From Triglochin maritima (taxonomy: Eukaryota; Streptophyta; Magnoliopsida; Alismatales; Juncaginaceae), in the NCBI GenBank assembly GCA_963682175.1, contig OY821775.1, positions 6,544,501 through 6,608,500 on the forward strand: a DNA stretch of 64,000 nucleotides, read 5' to 3'. The notes below the pieces were generated by a model. That model was not told the origin of the DNA. It did not search any database and saw only the letters and a program-made list of their open reading frames with translations. Numbering within the stretch: the stretch's first letter is position 1; every line of letters starts with the position of its first letter. Shown here one piece after another: positions 22,808-34,039 of this stretch. Both the position numbers and the translations under genes were made by a program.

Positions 22808-24789
22808 ACCTGTACTTCTCTGTTTACCCAGAAAAACCGAAATGTTCACAAGGTGGTTACTATTTTTTCATCTTCGAGTTTTAATCTTTGATCAACTAAT
22901 TCAGGTCTTAACTTTGGTCATGCTTATTCAGTAGGACAGCTTTGAGTTATATAATGGATCCGTATGGAAGAACAGAATCTGGAATGGGATTAGTTTGGAT
23001 CAAATCTTCTCCGCAGCATGCAGTATTTCTTTATTCCCTTGCAACTCCTTGTTTCTTAGTTGGCAATTATTTATGGCTCTAATCGATGCGATGCATTTTG
23101 CCCTGTATTTGTAAACCTTGCGCTTTGCATTCTGTTTGTTCCTTAGGTTAATTTGGTGTTTATTTTGTGAGTGCCTTTAATGTAAGCAAGGTATCTACAG
23201 ATTCTTCTTGACTCGCAAATGTGTCATGTTGCCTCTGATTTAAACATTACAAATGCCTCCCTTTACGGTGATTGATCATCATCAATTCATCATTGACTAG
23301 TTGCGTGGCCTGAATCTTTTTAAGCTGAAATATGATTAATTTCACCAAAAATATGTTTTGATCAGTACTGATGTTGTGATGTCTAATGTTATTCGACTAG
23401 TTAACTCATCATTCCGTGAATAGCCGGTCTGGAATTTTAAAAATATGTAACATGCTGGAATTATTATTCTGAAGTAGCTTCCCAACTTAAAGGGTGGCCT
23501 AAGCGATTTGGATGTGTGTTCGATTTGGATCGCTTTTCAACTTAGAACTTCGTGCATCATTTGGAGATTTTCCTTGATCATTAAGATTTTGTAAGTCTTG
23601 GTGCAACATTTGAAATATCAGTTCTGCATGGAAGTTGAAGCGAATATGTAATTGGAGTATGATAATTTCAGGTGAAGTAACTTGATTTTAATCATTTCAG
23701 ATTGGTGCAAATTGTTTCTATTACTCCATAGATTATTATACTTTTTTTGCTGTAAATATGAAGTTCAATTAATTCGAAATAAATGTTACGGGACATCATT
23801 AAATTATTTTCATTTAATAGGTAGCCACAATTATTCAAATAAGGAAAAGGTATTATTTGCGTATATTTGAATTGTTAGATCTTTTTGTTCCCAAAATTCA
23901 AGAATTCAAATGAATTTTTTGCTTATGTATCCTTACAAAACACTATGTTTCGTTGTCTCTCATCTACGTTAATTTTTCTCACATTCCATCCCGTTAACAT
24001 TTTCTGTTAATGTTGATATTATTTCATTTACACTTGCATTAATAATTTAATAGTAATATTCACAAATTTTACACTTACAGTAATAGAAAAATTAAAATAA
24101 TATTTAATTATAGAGTTTTTAAAATACCCTCAAGTAATCTAAATAACATTAACTCTTTATAGTTTGTAACATTTATGAAATGTTCCCTAAATGCTTTAAC
24201 AAATATTATTCACCTCCTTTATCCATCTTATTTCATTTCTCTACTTGGATTTTTTTTCTCCCTACCCTCACCTCTCTTGTTTCAGCTCTCACTCTCCTCT
24301 TATCACCAAATCCAATCCAAATCAAATCCGATTATCCGAACCCAAAATCCAAATCGAACCACAAACCAAATCCAAATCCTAATCCTAATTGAAACCAAAT
24401 CCAAACCTATATTCTATCCCATCAAACAAATCCAAATCAAACCCAAATCACACAAAACAAAAGAGATTTCTTCTCTGTTCGGTTGCTTCGGTGGTTAATA
24501 CGATGGATTTGTTTCTTGAATTTTATATTAAATTGAGAGGATTCGTGCAAATTGAGGATACGTGTATAAGAGTTAGAGTCAAGCGAAATTTCAAATTATA
24601 AGTATTCTATGTTAGTATTAAATATAAAAATAAAAAATTCAAGTCAAGTTACTGAGTCAAACTTCATTTTTTCAACAAACGACTTCTTTACCGAAACAAA
24701 TCGGATTTTTTTTATTTTGCATCAAGATTTTTCATTTTTCAAATTAAACCAGAATCAAATATTTTTAAAACCGAGTTTGAACCAAGAAA
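22808..24789. other. Intergenic and cornichon 3' flank, nothing recognised
   Basis: The first few hundred bases probably include the cornichon 3' UTR. A CCAAATCCAAATC-type low-complexity tract lies at about 24305-24450. No other gene, RNA or element is recognised. Confidence 0.5.
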
Positions 24790-25232
24790 TCGAGTCGAGC
24801 GATGGCTCGGGGGACAATGGAATGTGACGGCGATGTAGAGGACGCCATTGCCCTCCACCGCCTCTTCTCCTGCCCAAACACATTCATACCCACCAACTCC
24901 GCTGCCTGCACAACCACGATCCACTCCGGCTGCCCGAAGCACGATGGGACCGCAACAACTACATCTTTCACCTTAACCCTTGCGTGCGCCTCCGCCAAGC
25001 CCATGTCGTAACCGAACACCATCACGAGCAACTCCTAGGGCTTATAAACAGGCATGCCGTCATCGATCCGGATCGCGATCGTCCCCCTCAAGTTCTCCAC
25101 CAGATCAAACGAAATGCAAACCTTCATGTCGTCGTAGGGTTTCCCAATCATATCGCAAACAAAATCGTAGATGTTGTTGTGGTTGCAAGTGGCGATCTCA
25201 ACGGCTTCCTTGCCGTCGTGGAAGGTCATTTT
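24790..25232 (-). pseudogene. Fragment of an HSP70-17 (ER-lumen HSP110/GRP170-like) gene
   Basis: Read on the minus strand, the frame gives DMIGKPYDDMKV, then LVENLRGTIAIRIDDGMPVY, a TAG stop at 25032-25034, then ELLVMVFGYDMGLAEAHARV, VKDVVVAVPSCFGQPE and QAAELVGMNVF. This order matches the N-terminal ATPase domain of the plant HSP70-17/HYOU1-like chaperone (DMIGKPY, RIDDG, VAVPPYFGQ, QAAELAGMNV). The stop codon, the absence of the rest of the gene on both sides, and divergence at conserved positions (PPYF read as PSCF) show a dead partial copy. No introns are visible within the fragment, so retrotransposition or transposon capture are both possible. Confidence 0.8.
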
Positions 25233-25603
25233 ATGAATAAGCTAAGTATTTGGGTTTATGTTTAGTTTTAGGGTTTGAGTTTAATGGAAAGTAAAGAGAA
25301 GCGACAAGAAAGAGAAAATAGATAGCAAAAGCACTAAAAAAGAAGTTTTTAAAATAAAAATAAAAATGTGATGATTATCAACCGAAAATTTTACGGAACT
25401 ACTAAACGTTACCCAAAACTACTTAAATCGTCCCATGAAATTACCAAATTACCCTTAACAATATATTTAATACTCATATCGTCCCGTGTCTATAAATTAG
25501 GCCTACGGTCTTGTATATTCATAATTTATCAGTAAAAACACCACGAAAATGTCTGGCGAGGGTGATGCATCCGGTGAGGTAAGCCTGGCGCGGGGCAAAT
25601 TTT

Positions 25604-25813
25604 GAGTCGAGCGTCTGCCTTAGACGCCTCCCCCAATGTGAGGGCGTCTGCGTAGGACGTCCTCCCCTTGGCCGAGGCGTCTAACGCAGACACCAACGCA
25701 ATGGGAGAGGCGTCTTATGTAGACGTCATCCCCTTGGGTAAGGCGTCTTTAGTAGACGCCCTTCCCTTCGGTCAGGCGTCCTACGCAGACGCCTCACCAT
25801 TGGGGAGGGCGTT
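25604..25813. repeat. 33-bp palindromic subterminal array, MULE left end
   Basis: About six units of 33 bp. Each opens GCGTCT, has a 4-5 nt variable loop, then AGACGCC or a variant, then a second imperfect palindrome around CCCATTGGGG or CCCCTTGGG. Stems are conserved while loops vary. The related array at the right end is 32797-32935. Confidence 0.9.
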
Positions 25814-25873
25814 TAACTCAGTAAAAGAAAAATTAGTGGTCTAAATTCTGGGGCGAAGAAGATTGTTCGTGAT

Positions 25874-28165
25874 ATGACAGATGCGCAAGCAAAACCACGG
25901 AACATCTTGAAGGCAGTAAAAGAAAAATTCCCGGAGGACAATCCAAATCAAAGACATATTTATAATTTCAGAGATTACATGAGGAGGACAAAATCTGAAG
26001 ACCGGAATCCCGTCCAGCAGTTTCTCTATCAAGCAGTGCAGTGTGAGTACCTACATTGGATTATGGCGGATCCAGAAACTGATGTCGTCACTCACGTTTT
26101 TTTGGCACATCCGACGTCAGTCCAGTTGTTGCGGACATATCCTTTCGTTATCTGCATGGATTCGACTTACAAGACGAACAACTATAAGATGTCTTTGTTC
26201 GAAATGATTAGGGTCACACCAACAAACATGAATTTCCTTATTGGATATGCGATTTTGATGGATGAATCTTACTCCAGTTATCTGTGGGTGATGGAGAAGT
26301 TGCGAGATCTGTTATTGGGGACTGTCAGCCCGACTGCAATAATAACAGACCGGGAGTTAGGCCTTATGCGACCAGTGAGAGAGGTTTTTCCTGACTCTGC
26401 TCATTTACTCTGCACATGGCACATCAACAAAGACGTATTCAACTACGCATACCACGTATTCGGCAAGAATAAGCAGATGGCAGAGACTTTGAGGCGTGGA
26501 AGATGGAGGAAAATCATGCTTTCTACTTCAGAAGCCGAGTATGATAGAGCTTTGTATGCTCTGAAAGATTTGTATAGATCGTGGTCGGCTATCACGGAGT
26601 ATCTGGACACCACGTGGTTGGTGCATAAAGAAAAGTTTGTGCTGAATTGGACGAACAAAGTCCTTCATTTTGGGAACACCACGAATTGTAGGGTCGAAAG
26701 TGCTCATTCGGCTCTAAAAGAGTGGATTTCTACATCGACAGCAGCTCTGGACACTCTTTTTGAACGCGTCAGCGCGGCTATTGAAATGCAGGTGACGAAT
26801 ATTCGAAACTTTCTTGAAGACTCGAGACGGCGAAATTTGACTAATTTCGGACATGCTCTATATCGTCACATAAATGGTCGAGTTTCGCATCACTGCTTGC
26901 AATTGCTGAGTCAGGAGGTGAAGAGAATGCAACAGTTAGATGATGAAGTTGAATATCGTTGCGAGTGCGTTTTTCTGACTTCTCATGGGACACCTTGCGC
27001 ATTACCATCCGCGGATGTCTTGAATCAGACAACGGAATTTACTTAGAGCAGATTCATCCGTTCTGAAGGACACTTGTCATTGGGGAAGGAGCCGGGAACG
27101 CAGAGTTTGTGTCTCAGGCAGCTCAAGACGCGGAACATTTTCGCAGCCTGGTTGATGAGATTGCAGGAAGTGACCCTACGTAATTCGATCTGCCTCTCGG
27201 GTTTTATTCGAGCAGCTACACCCCGAACATTCGAATTTGAGAGAGCCTACAGAAAAAATAAAGCTACGAGGTCGACCAAGGGGAAAGTCGACACGACGGG
27301 ACCCTAGTGCGTTTGAGTATGCAGAGCGAGGTAGTGGTCGATCTTCAGGTAGTGGGAGTAGAGGTCGTGGTCGTTCTTCCGGTAGTGGAAGCAAAGGTCG
27401 TGGTCGATCTTCTGGTTCTTCGTCTGTGAGGGGAGGATCAGGTATATCATCCCTATATTTATTGTTATTATAATTTTGTTATTTATTTCGGTAAATATGT
27501 ATCTTTTGTTATTATATGTAACTGTATTTTTTGTTTATATTGTAGTGACTGGGCGGGCTGACGTAGACGACTTCCCATATGCGGATAGCATTCCAGGAAT
27601 CATTATGTCATTCCTACACCAGTGGAATGATGTACGTCCTGATGGAAACTGTGGATTTCGATGTGTCGCCGATGTTTTCCACGGTGGTGAAGACAATTGG
27701 CAACTCGCCCGTCGTTCGATTTCAAATGAGCTAGCTGCGAACTCATCTTTTTATGAGCACGTATACTACGACGGTGTGGCGCAGGCTCGTCACCGAATTA
27801 ATTGGGGCGAGGGACCTTGTGGCGAGAATCACTACAAGGAGACGTGGACGGACTTGTTTCCCATTGCAAATTTTTACAAGTGTGCAGTTATGTTCTTCTC
27901 TCTCGGAAATGATGGTTCGCTGTACCCATGTCTTACAGTTCTACCTTGGGAGAGTCCGCCTACCGTGACGAGACCGTGCAGAGAGTTGATTATTGCTCAT
28001 TTAGGGAGTTACACTCATTACATTCGTTTGGATTTGAATGAGGGATTCCCCGTACCTCCTATAGCGACTCTGTGGTTTCAAATACGAGATGAGAGTGTTA
28101 TTGGATGGGAGCTGGAGTACCAAAATAGGATAGCATATTGGCAACAATTATGTAATATGTTTTGA
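25874..28165 (+). pseudogene. MULE transposase-SWIM-OTU protease gene, disabled
   Basis: The 25874-27046 frame contains the MULE DDE transposase core: first Asp in ICMDSTYKTN, second in ITDRELGLM, HLLCTWHINK, and the late acidic region near NTTNCRVESAHSALKEW. The SWIM zinc finger begins at CECVFLTSHGTPCA. There the frame is lost, and the true continuation (LESDNGIYLEQIHPF, then RTLVIGEG) lies in another frame with a TGA at 27063-27065 where family members have Trp. A basic tail with RGRPRGKSTRRDPSAFEYA and RGRGRSSGSG repeats follows (27237-27440), then an intron (about 27441-27545, GT...AG). The OTU cysteine-protease domain comes next: DGNCGFRC with the Asp/Cys pair and YTHYIRL with the probable catalytic His, stop at 28163-28165. 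The FAR1-type N-terminal DNA-binding domain is absent, probably deleted. OTU domains are deubiquitinase-type. Confidence 0.88.
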
Positions 28166-28453
28166 TATGTTTGTACAATTATGTAATATGTTTTGATATG
28201 TTTGTACATTATATAATGTTGCTTTATTATGTAATATGTTTTGATATGTTTGCTTTATTTGCATTATATATAATAGTACGATAGGTTAACAAACACAAAT
28301 AAAAATAATAAGCGTATGACAGATAAGCAAACACAAATACAAACAATAAGCGTACGACATGTTAGCAAACACAAACACAAATACAAATAATAAGCGTACG
28401 ACAGATAAACAAATATAAATGCAAATACTAAGAGTACGGTACAACAGATCAGC

Positions 28454-31400
28454 CTACTCATCATCCGAATTATGGTCGGAGATGCCTAACTGAGTATGCC
28501 ACGACTGTATGATCTCATCCAAATCTCCGCATGCAGCTCTCATGTCATCGTCTGGCAGCTCATCCCTCCTCTGCAAGAATGGCTCTACAGCCCGTATCAT
28601 CTTACCCATCCACTGCACATAACATTAACATTAGCGTACATTAACAAAATATACGGTACAAATAAATATAGATAAAATGAAAAAATTACCAGATCGCCAC
28701 ACGTCCTATCTGGTGGTCGATCTGCTCTCCGGGAGGCACCACAGACGATGACAGGATGTGAGTAACTACTGAACCAATCAAGATAACGTGCATCACACTC
28801 GAAGGGGTCGCGACTACGTCTGAAGTCGCCAAGGAACAGTCGGCATGATCTCGGAAATGTCCGCCAAGTCGATTCCGCTGTAGAAGCGGGGAACCTGACG
28901 TCGTACGTCGCTGCAGTCGCAGACCACACTGCATGCTCTGGTGTCAGGATGTCATCCGGGATCACCTGAACATATCCTAACTGACGCAAAACACGATCGA
29001 GCATATAAGGCTCTATGATATCCCGATAACGAATAAGGCACATCAATAAAGTCCTCGGGACCTCCGTTGCTGGGTCAGGACCATAGGGTAACCACTCCAT
29101 CTAAACTTTAACACATTTATAATAATACCTCTGATGCAGTCAACTGATCTAGCCATGCGCGGATTGAACGCAATCGTCCATCGCTCCGGACGGCCCACGT
29201 ACCCGAACGTGGATGACCCTCCTCGATAATCTTCCGCTCACGATGCGGGCGCAATGCGGGAAAGTACTCGTATATCCACGCCTGCAGCAGCGTAAGACAA
29301 CCTGCAATCCCAGAACAATCCGCACGGCTAGCTATCCCAAGCTGACGGTACAGGTATGCCAACGTCGCTGAGCCCCACGAGTACTCACGAACGGTGTCCG
29401 GGTCCCTAGCCTCCAATAGATCGCGTGGTCTGATCCGGCAACCACTCTTGTCGACAAACAAGACGACTCCGAGCATCAAGAACAGGTACGCCGTCAACTG
29501 TGTATCATCGGCCCGCGGAGGTCGTGCCCGTCTGCATAGGTCCTCAGTGTAGACCGCCAACCCTGTAGTGCTGTACAGGCTCTGTGCCGATTATGGCACT
29601 TCAGAACCTTCCGATCCTCTCCGTCCCAGATCCATCTAGCGATGTGACCCCAGAAACTGTAGGATTTCATGTTTAATTATACATATATATTTTCGAATTT
29701 TTTTATGTATAATAATGATCAATTTTCAATTTTCTATAATTTATTTCATGCATGCATCAATTTGTTTCAATATCTAGTTCCAAAACTTTATTAAAACAAA
29801 TTTGGACTCCGAAATTCATACCTAGAAGTTCTCGAAAACTTCTTGAAGATTCAGAGACGTTGGGGATGCTCCTCGCTGCGTCGGATGCCTCCGAGTATTC
29901 ACCAAACTCTAAACAAGATCGGAGAGAGGGAAGCTAGTCTCTCAATCTTCGATAGGGTTTAGAATCCAATTACTAACCCCTCTTTAATTCTCTTGAGAAG
30001 ATGATCTCTTAAGAACTAAAACTAAACTTAAGAATTAAGGGATTTTCGTGGAGAATTATGGAGAGAGAATTTTTGCACAAGAAATAATGAATGAGTTAAT
30101 TGGGTAATGAAATAAGCTTGTATTTATAAACTCTCTCCAAATTACCTATTCATGTGCAACCCCTTGCCCATGATCTCGTGCAAAATTCCATCTAACCATC
30201 CATTATTTAATAATAAATAATATTAGCCACGAATTAAATCAATTATGGACCAATTCCATGCATGATCTAATTAATTCTTAAATTAATTCTGCACAAAAAC
30301 CGTATGGACCGGTCCACCGTTTCAAGGTTCGGTCGACCGCTCGAACCTAGTTTCGGTCGACCGTTCAATAACTCGGTCGACCGTCCGTAACAGGAACTAT
30401 TCCATCGCAATGTTCGGTCAACCGACCGATCACATTTGGTCGACCGTTCGAACAGATGAAAATTCCCTGTTATCGGTCGAGACACGTCCGGTCGACCGTG
30501 CCCGACCGGTCGATCGTTTACTGCTAACCGGTCGACCGTTGCAGCAATGTTCTGCAGACTTGTCAAATTTCGGTTTAACTCCTACAAAATTTGACATTTC
30601 GGGATTAGTAGGAAATTCACAACTTATGCAACATATTATCCTATGTAATGATCAATCATTACACCCCATAATATTTACATCACATATGAATTTAATTTAG
30701 ATTCTAATTATGTTATTAATCACAACATAATTTTGATTTTGTTTGTTCACCCCATGTGTCATATTTTCTACATGAAACCCGACACATCTTATGAACTCAA
30801 AATCCTCATTTCTTGTTTCCCAGTTTTGCGGTGTGACATATGGGAGGATCTAAACTAAGTTGACAGTGATATTAAGAGCTTAATATCACAAGCTATAAGC
30901 GGTATCTAGCTACACATTATAGCTCCCAATTAGTTAGATGTCTTAATTCCACTCGAACCAAAACCCGATCCAATTAGTGATGGAGTGCACCACTTGTGTC
31001 CGTCCCTTGCCTCATGATATTAAGAATACACACAAAGTAGTATTGTGTCATCTTTGTTTTAGTATTCATTTCTTGATCTCTTTAACCTAGTTATAAATAT
31101 GTGACTTTACTCAAATCACATTGTGCACATTATAACTTTGCTTCATCAAGGGGCCCACTAATATCATCACTCAATTAAGAGGGGCAATGATAGTCTTTTG
31201 ACTAACTATCTTCTCCAACAAAAGTTGTACTTAACCAACCAATGCCTTTACACTACACTGATCGATAGTTCAAAACACTGATCTAATTAAGTATTCCTTA
31301 AGTGATTAAATATAAGTCTCATATCAAAGGACCAAAGACACAGTAAAATATTAATGACACAGAAACACATTTCTATAATATTTTACTTATTAGGTCTATT

Positions 31401-32540
31401 CAGTATACAAAAGTAATATTTTTCCTCTTTTGCATACCCGTGTTGTCACTCACTTGTAGAGCTACAATGATCTATGACCAACACGACAATCTTAACTCGG
31501 TAATTAATGTTCCATGTTAGTTACCATGATTGCGAATATCTTTTGTTTTATTGAAACCAATATCTTTTAGAGCTCTACGGTTAAGGACCAAGAGTCTCTT
31601 CCTTAACACTTCTAAAAGACGAATAACATAAACAAGGAACAAAATGATTTCTCATTCAATTCATAATAATTGACATTTAAAAGTAAAACTTTTAGAACAC
31701 ATTCCCTTCAATCTCCCACTTGTTATTAAAGTTTTCTTTCTCATACATACTGAATGCATAAAACAATAATAACTAGGGTAAACCCCATTACATATCAATC
31801 ATTAAGCCAATCTACATGGTTTCTCAATCCCATGGACTCGAAATGCATTTCGCCCTTGGCTTGGGATAAGGGTTTTGTGAATGCATCAGCTGTGTTGCTG
31901 TTGGTGTCCACCCATAAAAGATTTATTTTGCCTTCGTCGATAAGGTCACGTGTCACGAAGTACTTACGATCCATGTATTTCACTTTATGGTTTGATCTAG
32001 GATCCTTGATTTGCGAGATAGATGCATTATTATCGCAAAATAGCTCAATAGGTCCCTCGCTCGTGGGAACTACTTCAAGCTCTTCAAGGAACTTTTTGAT
32101 CCACACTCCTTCCTTGCTCGCTTCAGCGACAGCCATCACTTCAAGGAACTTCTTCTTATGAGCGCGGGGATCTACAGTGCACGAGCTCGAATTCCCGGTC
32201 GTAAACCTCCCACCCCTACCCTTCCGCATCATCCATCCGGCGGAAGTAGAACTACCCGCTCGACCACGTCCTCTGCTATACTCACCCTGCCTCTCCACCT
32301 CCGGGCGCTCTAACTCATACAGGTCATCATCGTCGCTCCCGTCGTCGGGACTGTCCACATGCTCATCATCGAAGGAATCATCATCATCCTCACGACGACG
32401 TAATGCCTCTCTCTCCCTCCTGACCGAAGTAGATATTCCCCGTCTACGTGGATGACGCGGTGCTGAATCATCCTCTAAAGAACGGAAGACGTGTAATGGT
32501 ATCGACTTGCCTTTCCCTCCACTGTGACCCGATGACTATT
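28454..32540 (-). pseudogene. Plant mobile domain (PMD) gene, interrupted by copia
   Basis: Minus strand, 5' to 3'. An acidic/RG-rich N-terminal part (about 32540 to 32165; SPDDGSDDDD, RGRGRAG) is followed by the copia insertion (32164-29658). A PMD core then runs from 29657: HIARWIWDGEDRKVLKCHNR, a one-base frame slip near 29565, LTAYLFLMLGVVLFVDKSG, SWGSATLAYLYRQLG and LLQAWIYEYFPALRP. A 28-nt GT...AG gap lies at 29101-29128, then WLPYGPDP, YLDWFSSYSHPVI, an intron (28613-28689) and a last exon 28454-28612 ending SDHNSDDE. The order matches PMD (MAIN/MAIL, phosphatase-7-long-form-like) proteins, a domain known both in transposons and in host nuclear proteins. It sits antisense to the transposase gene and downstream of it. 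Confidence 0.82.
29658..32164 (-). mobile_element. Truncated copia element: 3' LTR plus RNase H end
   Basis: Minus orientation. The LTR spans 29658-31710 (starts TGAAGGGAATGTG, ends GAAATCCTACA). It is preceded by a typical polypurine tract CAAGTGGGAGAT at 31711-31722. Upstream is the C-terminal RNase H of pol (31795-32163: MAVAEASKEGVWIKKF, LFCDNNASISQ, NTADAFTKPL). Everything 5' of that is missing. The break lies at a repeated phrase CTTCAAGGAACTT (about 32083 and 32138). The LTR holds CGGTCGACCG sites at 30330, 30354, 30374 and others. The remaining pol frame runs into the PMD gene without a stop. Confidence 0.85.
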
Positions 32541-32796
32541 AATTGAAATTTTAAATACAAATTTGTTAAACTAAATTATCATATTTATCACAATTGTTAA
32601 ACTAAATCAAAATTTGTTAAACTAAATTATCACAATTGTTAAAACTAAATCAAAATTTGTTAAACTAAATTAAAACAATTGTTAAACTAAATCAAAAATT
32701 GTTAAAACTAAATATCACAAATTTGTTAAATTAAATTTTCAGATTTATCACAATTTATTTAAGTAATTATCAGATTAATAAATAAATAAAAAAATT

Positions 32797-32935
32797 GTGA
32801 AGGCGTCTGCGAGAGACGCCTCCCGCATGGTGGAGGCGTCTGTCGGAGACGCCTCCTCCTTAGGGGAGACGTCTTCCGAAGACGTCTCCTCCATCGGGGA
32901 GTCGTCTTCCGCAGACGTCTCCCGCTAATGGTCGA
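32797..32935. repeat. 33-bp palindromic subterminal array, MULE right end
   Basis: About four clear 33-bp units (GCGTCTGCGAGAGACGCC, then GCGTCTGTCGGAGACGCC, then ACGTCTTCCGAAGACGTC, then TCGTCTTCCGCAGACGTC) separated by CCCGCATGGTGGAG-like spacers. A more degenerate extension reaches about 33020. Confidence 0.88.
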
Positions 32936-33276
32936 CGGCCGAGGGAGACGGGGCGGGCGTCCGAGGAAGCCGCTCCCCCCAATCCGCCCCATGCGGGGGG
33001 CGTCTCCGTCGGACGCCGACCACTTTTTTTAATTTTTTTTTGAAAACAAATAAATAATGTAAGGTTACGGTATACGGGTACACCGGGAGAACTGCTGGCT
33101 GCTTGCCTGACCTCCGAGACATTCGTAATCTTCTGTAGTAGGTATAGGAAGAGAAAGTTTTGATAAAAGAGTGAAATTTTGAGATATATAAGCAAAAATA
33201 GGAGGAAGAACAATTTGGTAATTTCATTGGACGATTTAAGTATTTTTGGAGTGATGTTTAGCAATTCAAAATTTTT

Positions 33277-34039
33277 AATGGAGTAACGTACCGTGAAAAA
33301 GTAATAGTATCAATAAAATGTGTAATTTTTCAATTGCACAAGTAAAAATAACAGAAAATGAAATATAATATTTCATTCTTTGAGCAACAGATAAGGACCC
33401 CTCGCATTCGAACTTGTAACTTACCATTTTAAGTCATGACTCTGCTCTTCGTTTTTTTTTATTCACTTCACAAGTCGAGACTCCGGTCTTCCATATTCTT
33501 TTCCACTTCGTGATTTCGCACGAAGATCAATTTTAAGTCATCAGGCAAGCAGATATTTCAGGTAATTTTTTACGATCTGCTTCTACCATTTGGCAAGATC
33601 CATTGGTTACAAATGTAACATCTTAACTTCGATGGTGCTTAATTCACTTGGTACGACTTACTTCCAACTGTATACAAGCAGGTATTACGCAACCCTGTTC
33701 CGTCGATAACTGAACGTTTTACATTACATTACGCCCCTCAAGTCTCAAGCAAGAACAAAAGCCAGACAGCAGATCCAGGTAAGGTTCAACGGTTCAACCA
33801 GATAGTATTTTAACAAAACCCTTAAGAGGGCGAAGATGCAAGAAGATAGCATCGTAAAAGTACGCAGCACTACTAGAAAGAAACTCCAAATAAAAACACC
33901 TAGGACTCACGACCATACATAGACGCCGTCCTAAACAAAGCTCAAAAGAGCATAATTATTATTTCCGCAAATTACTAACTTGGAGCATACACCAAAATTT
34001 TATCCCTAGGCAGTAGACGGCTGCACTAACGTCAGCTCT
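33277..34039. other. Intergenic DNA and enolase 3' UTR
   Basis: The part next to 34040 should hold the enolase 3' UTR (minus strand). No other feature is recognised. Confidence 0.5.

Larger units (their letters stand above)
25394..33267 (+). mobile_element. Mutator-like element (MULE) with OTU and PMD genes
   Basis: Long imperfect terminal inverted repeats bound it. The left end has ACTACTTAAATCGTCCCATG then AAATTACCAAA (25394-25450). The right end, in reverse complement, has ATACTTAAATCGTCCAATG then AAATTACCAAA (33207-33267). Flanks AAAATTTTA (25385-25393) and AAAATTTTT (33268-33276) fit a 9-bp target duplication with one mismatch. Just inside both TIRs are 33-bp palindromic arrays. On + is a transposase/SWIM/OTU gene, on - a plant-mobile-domain gene. 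A 2.5-kb copia fragment at 29658-32164 is nested inside, so the MULE proper is about 5.4 kb. Both genes are broken. Confidence 0.88.
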
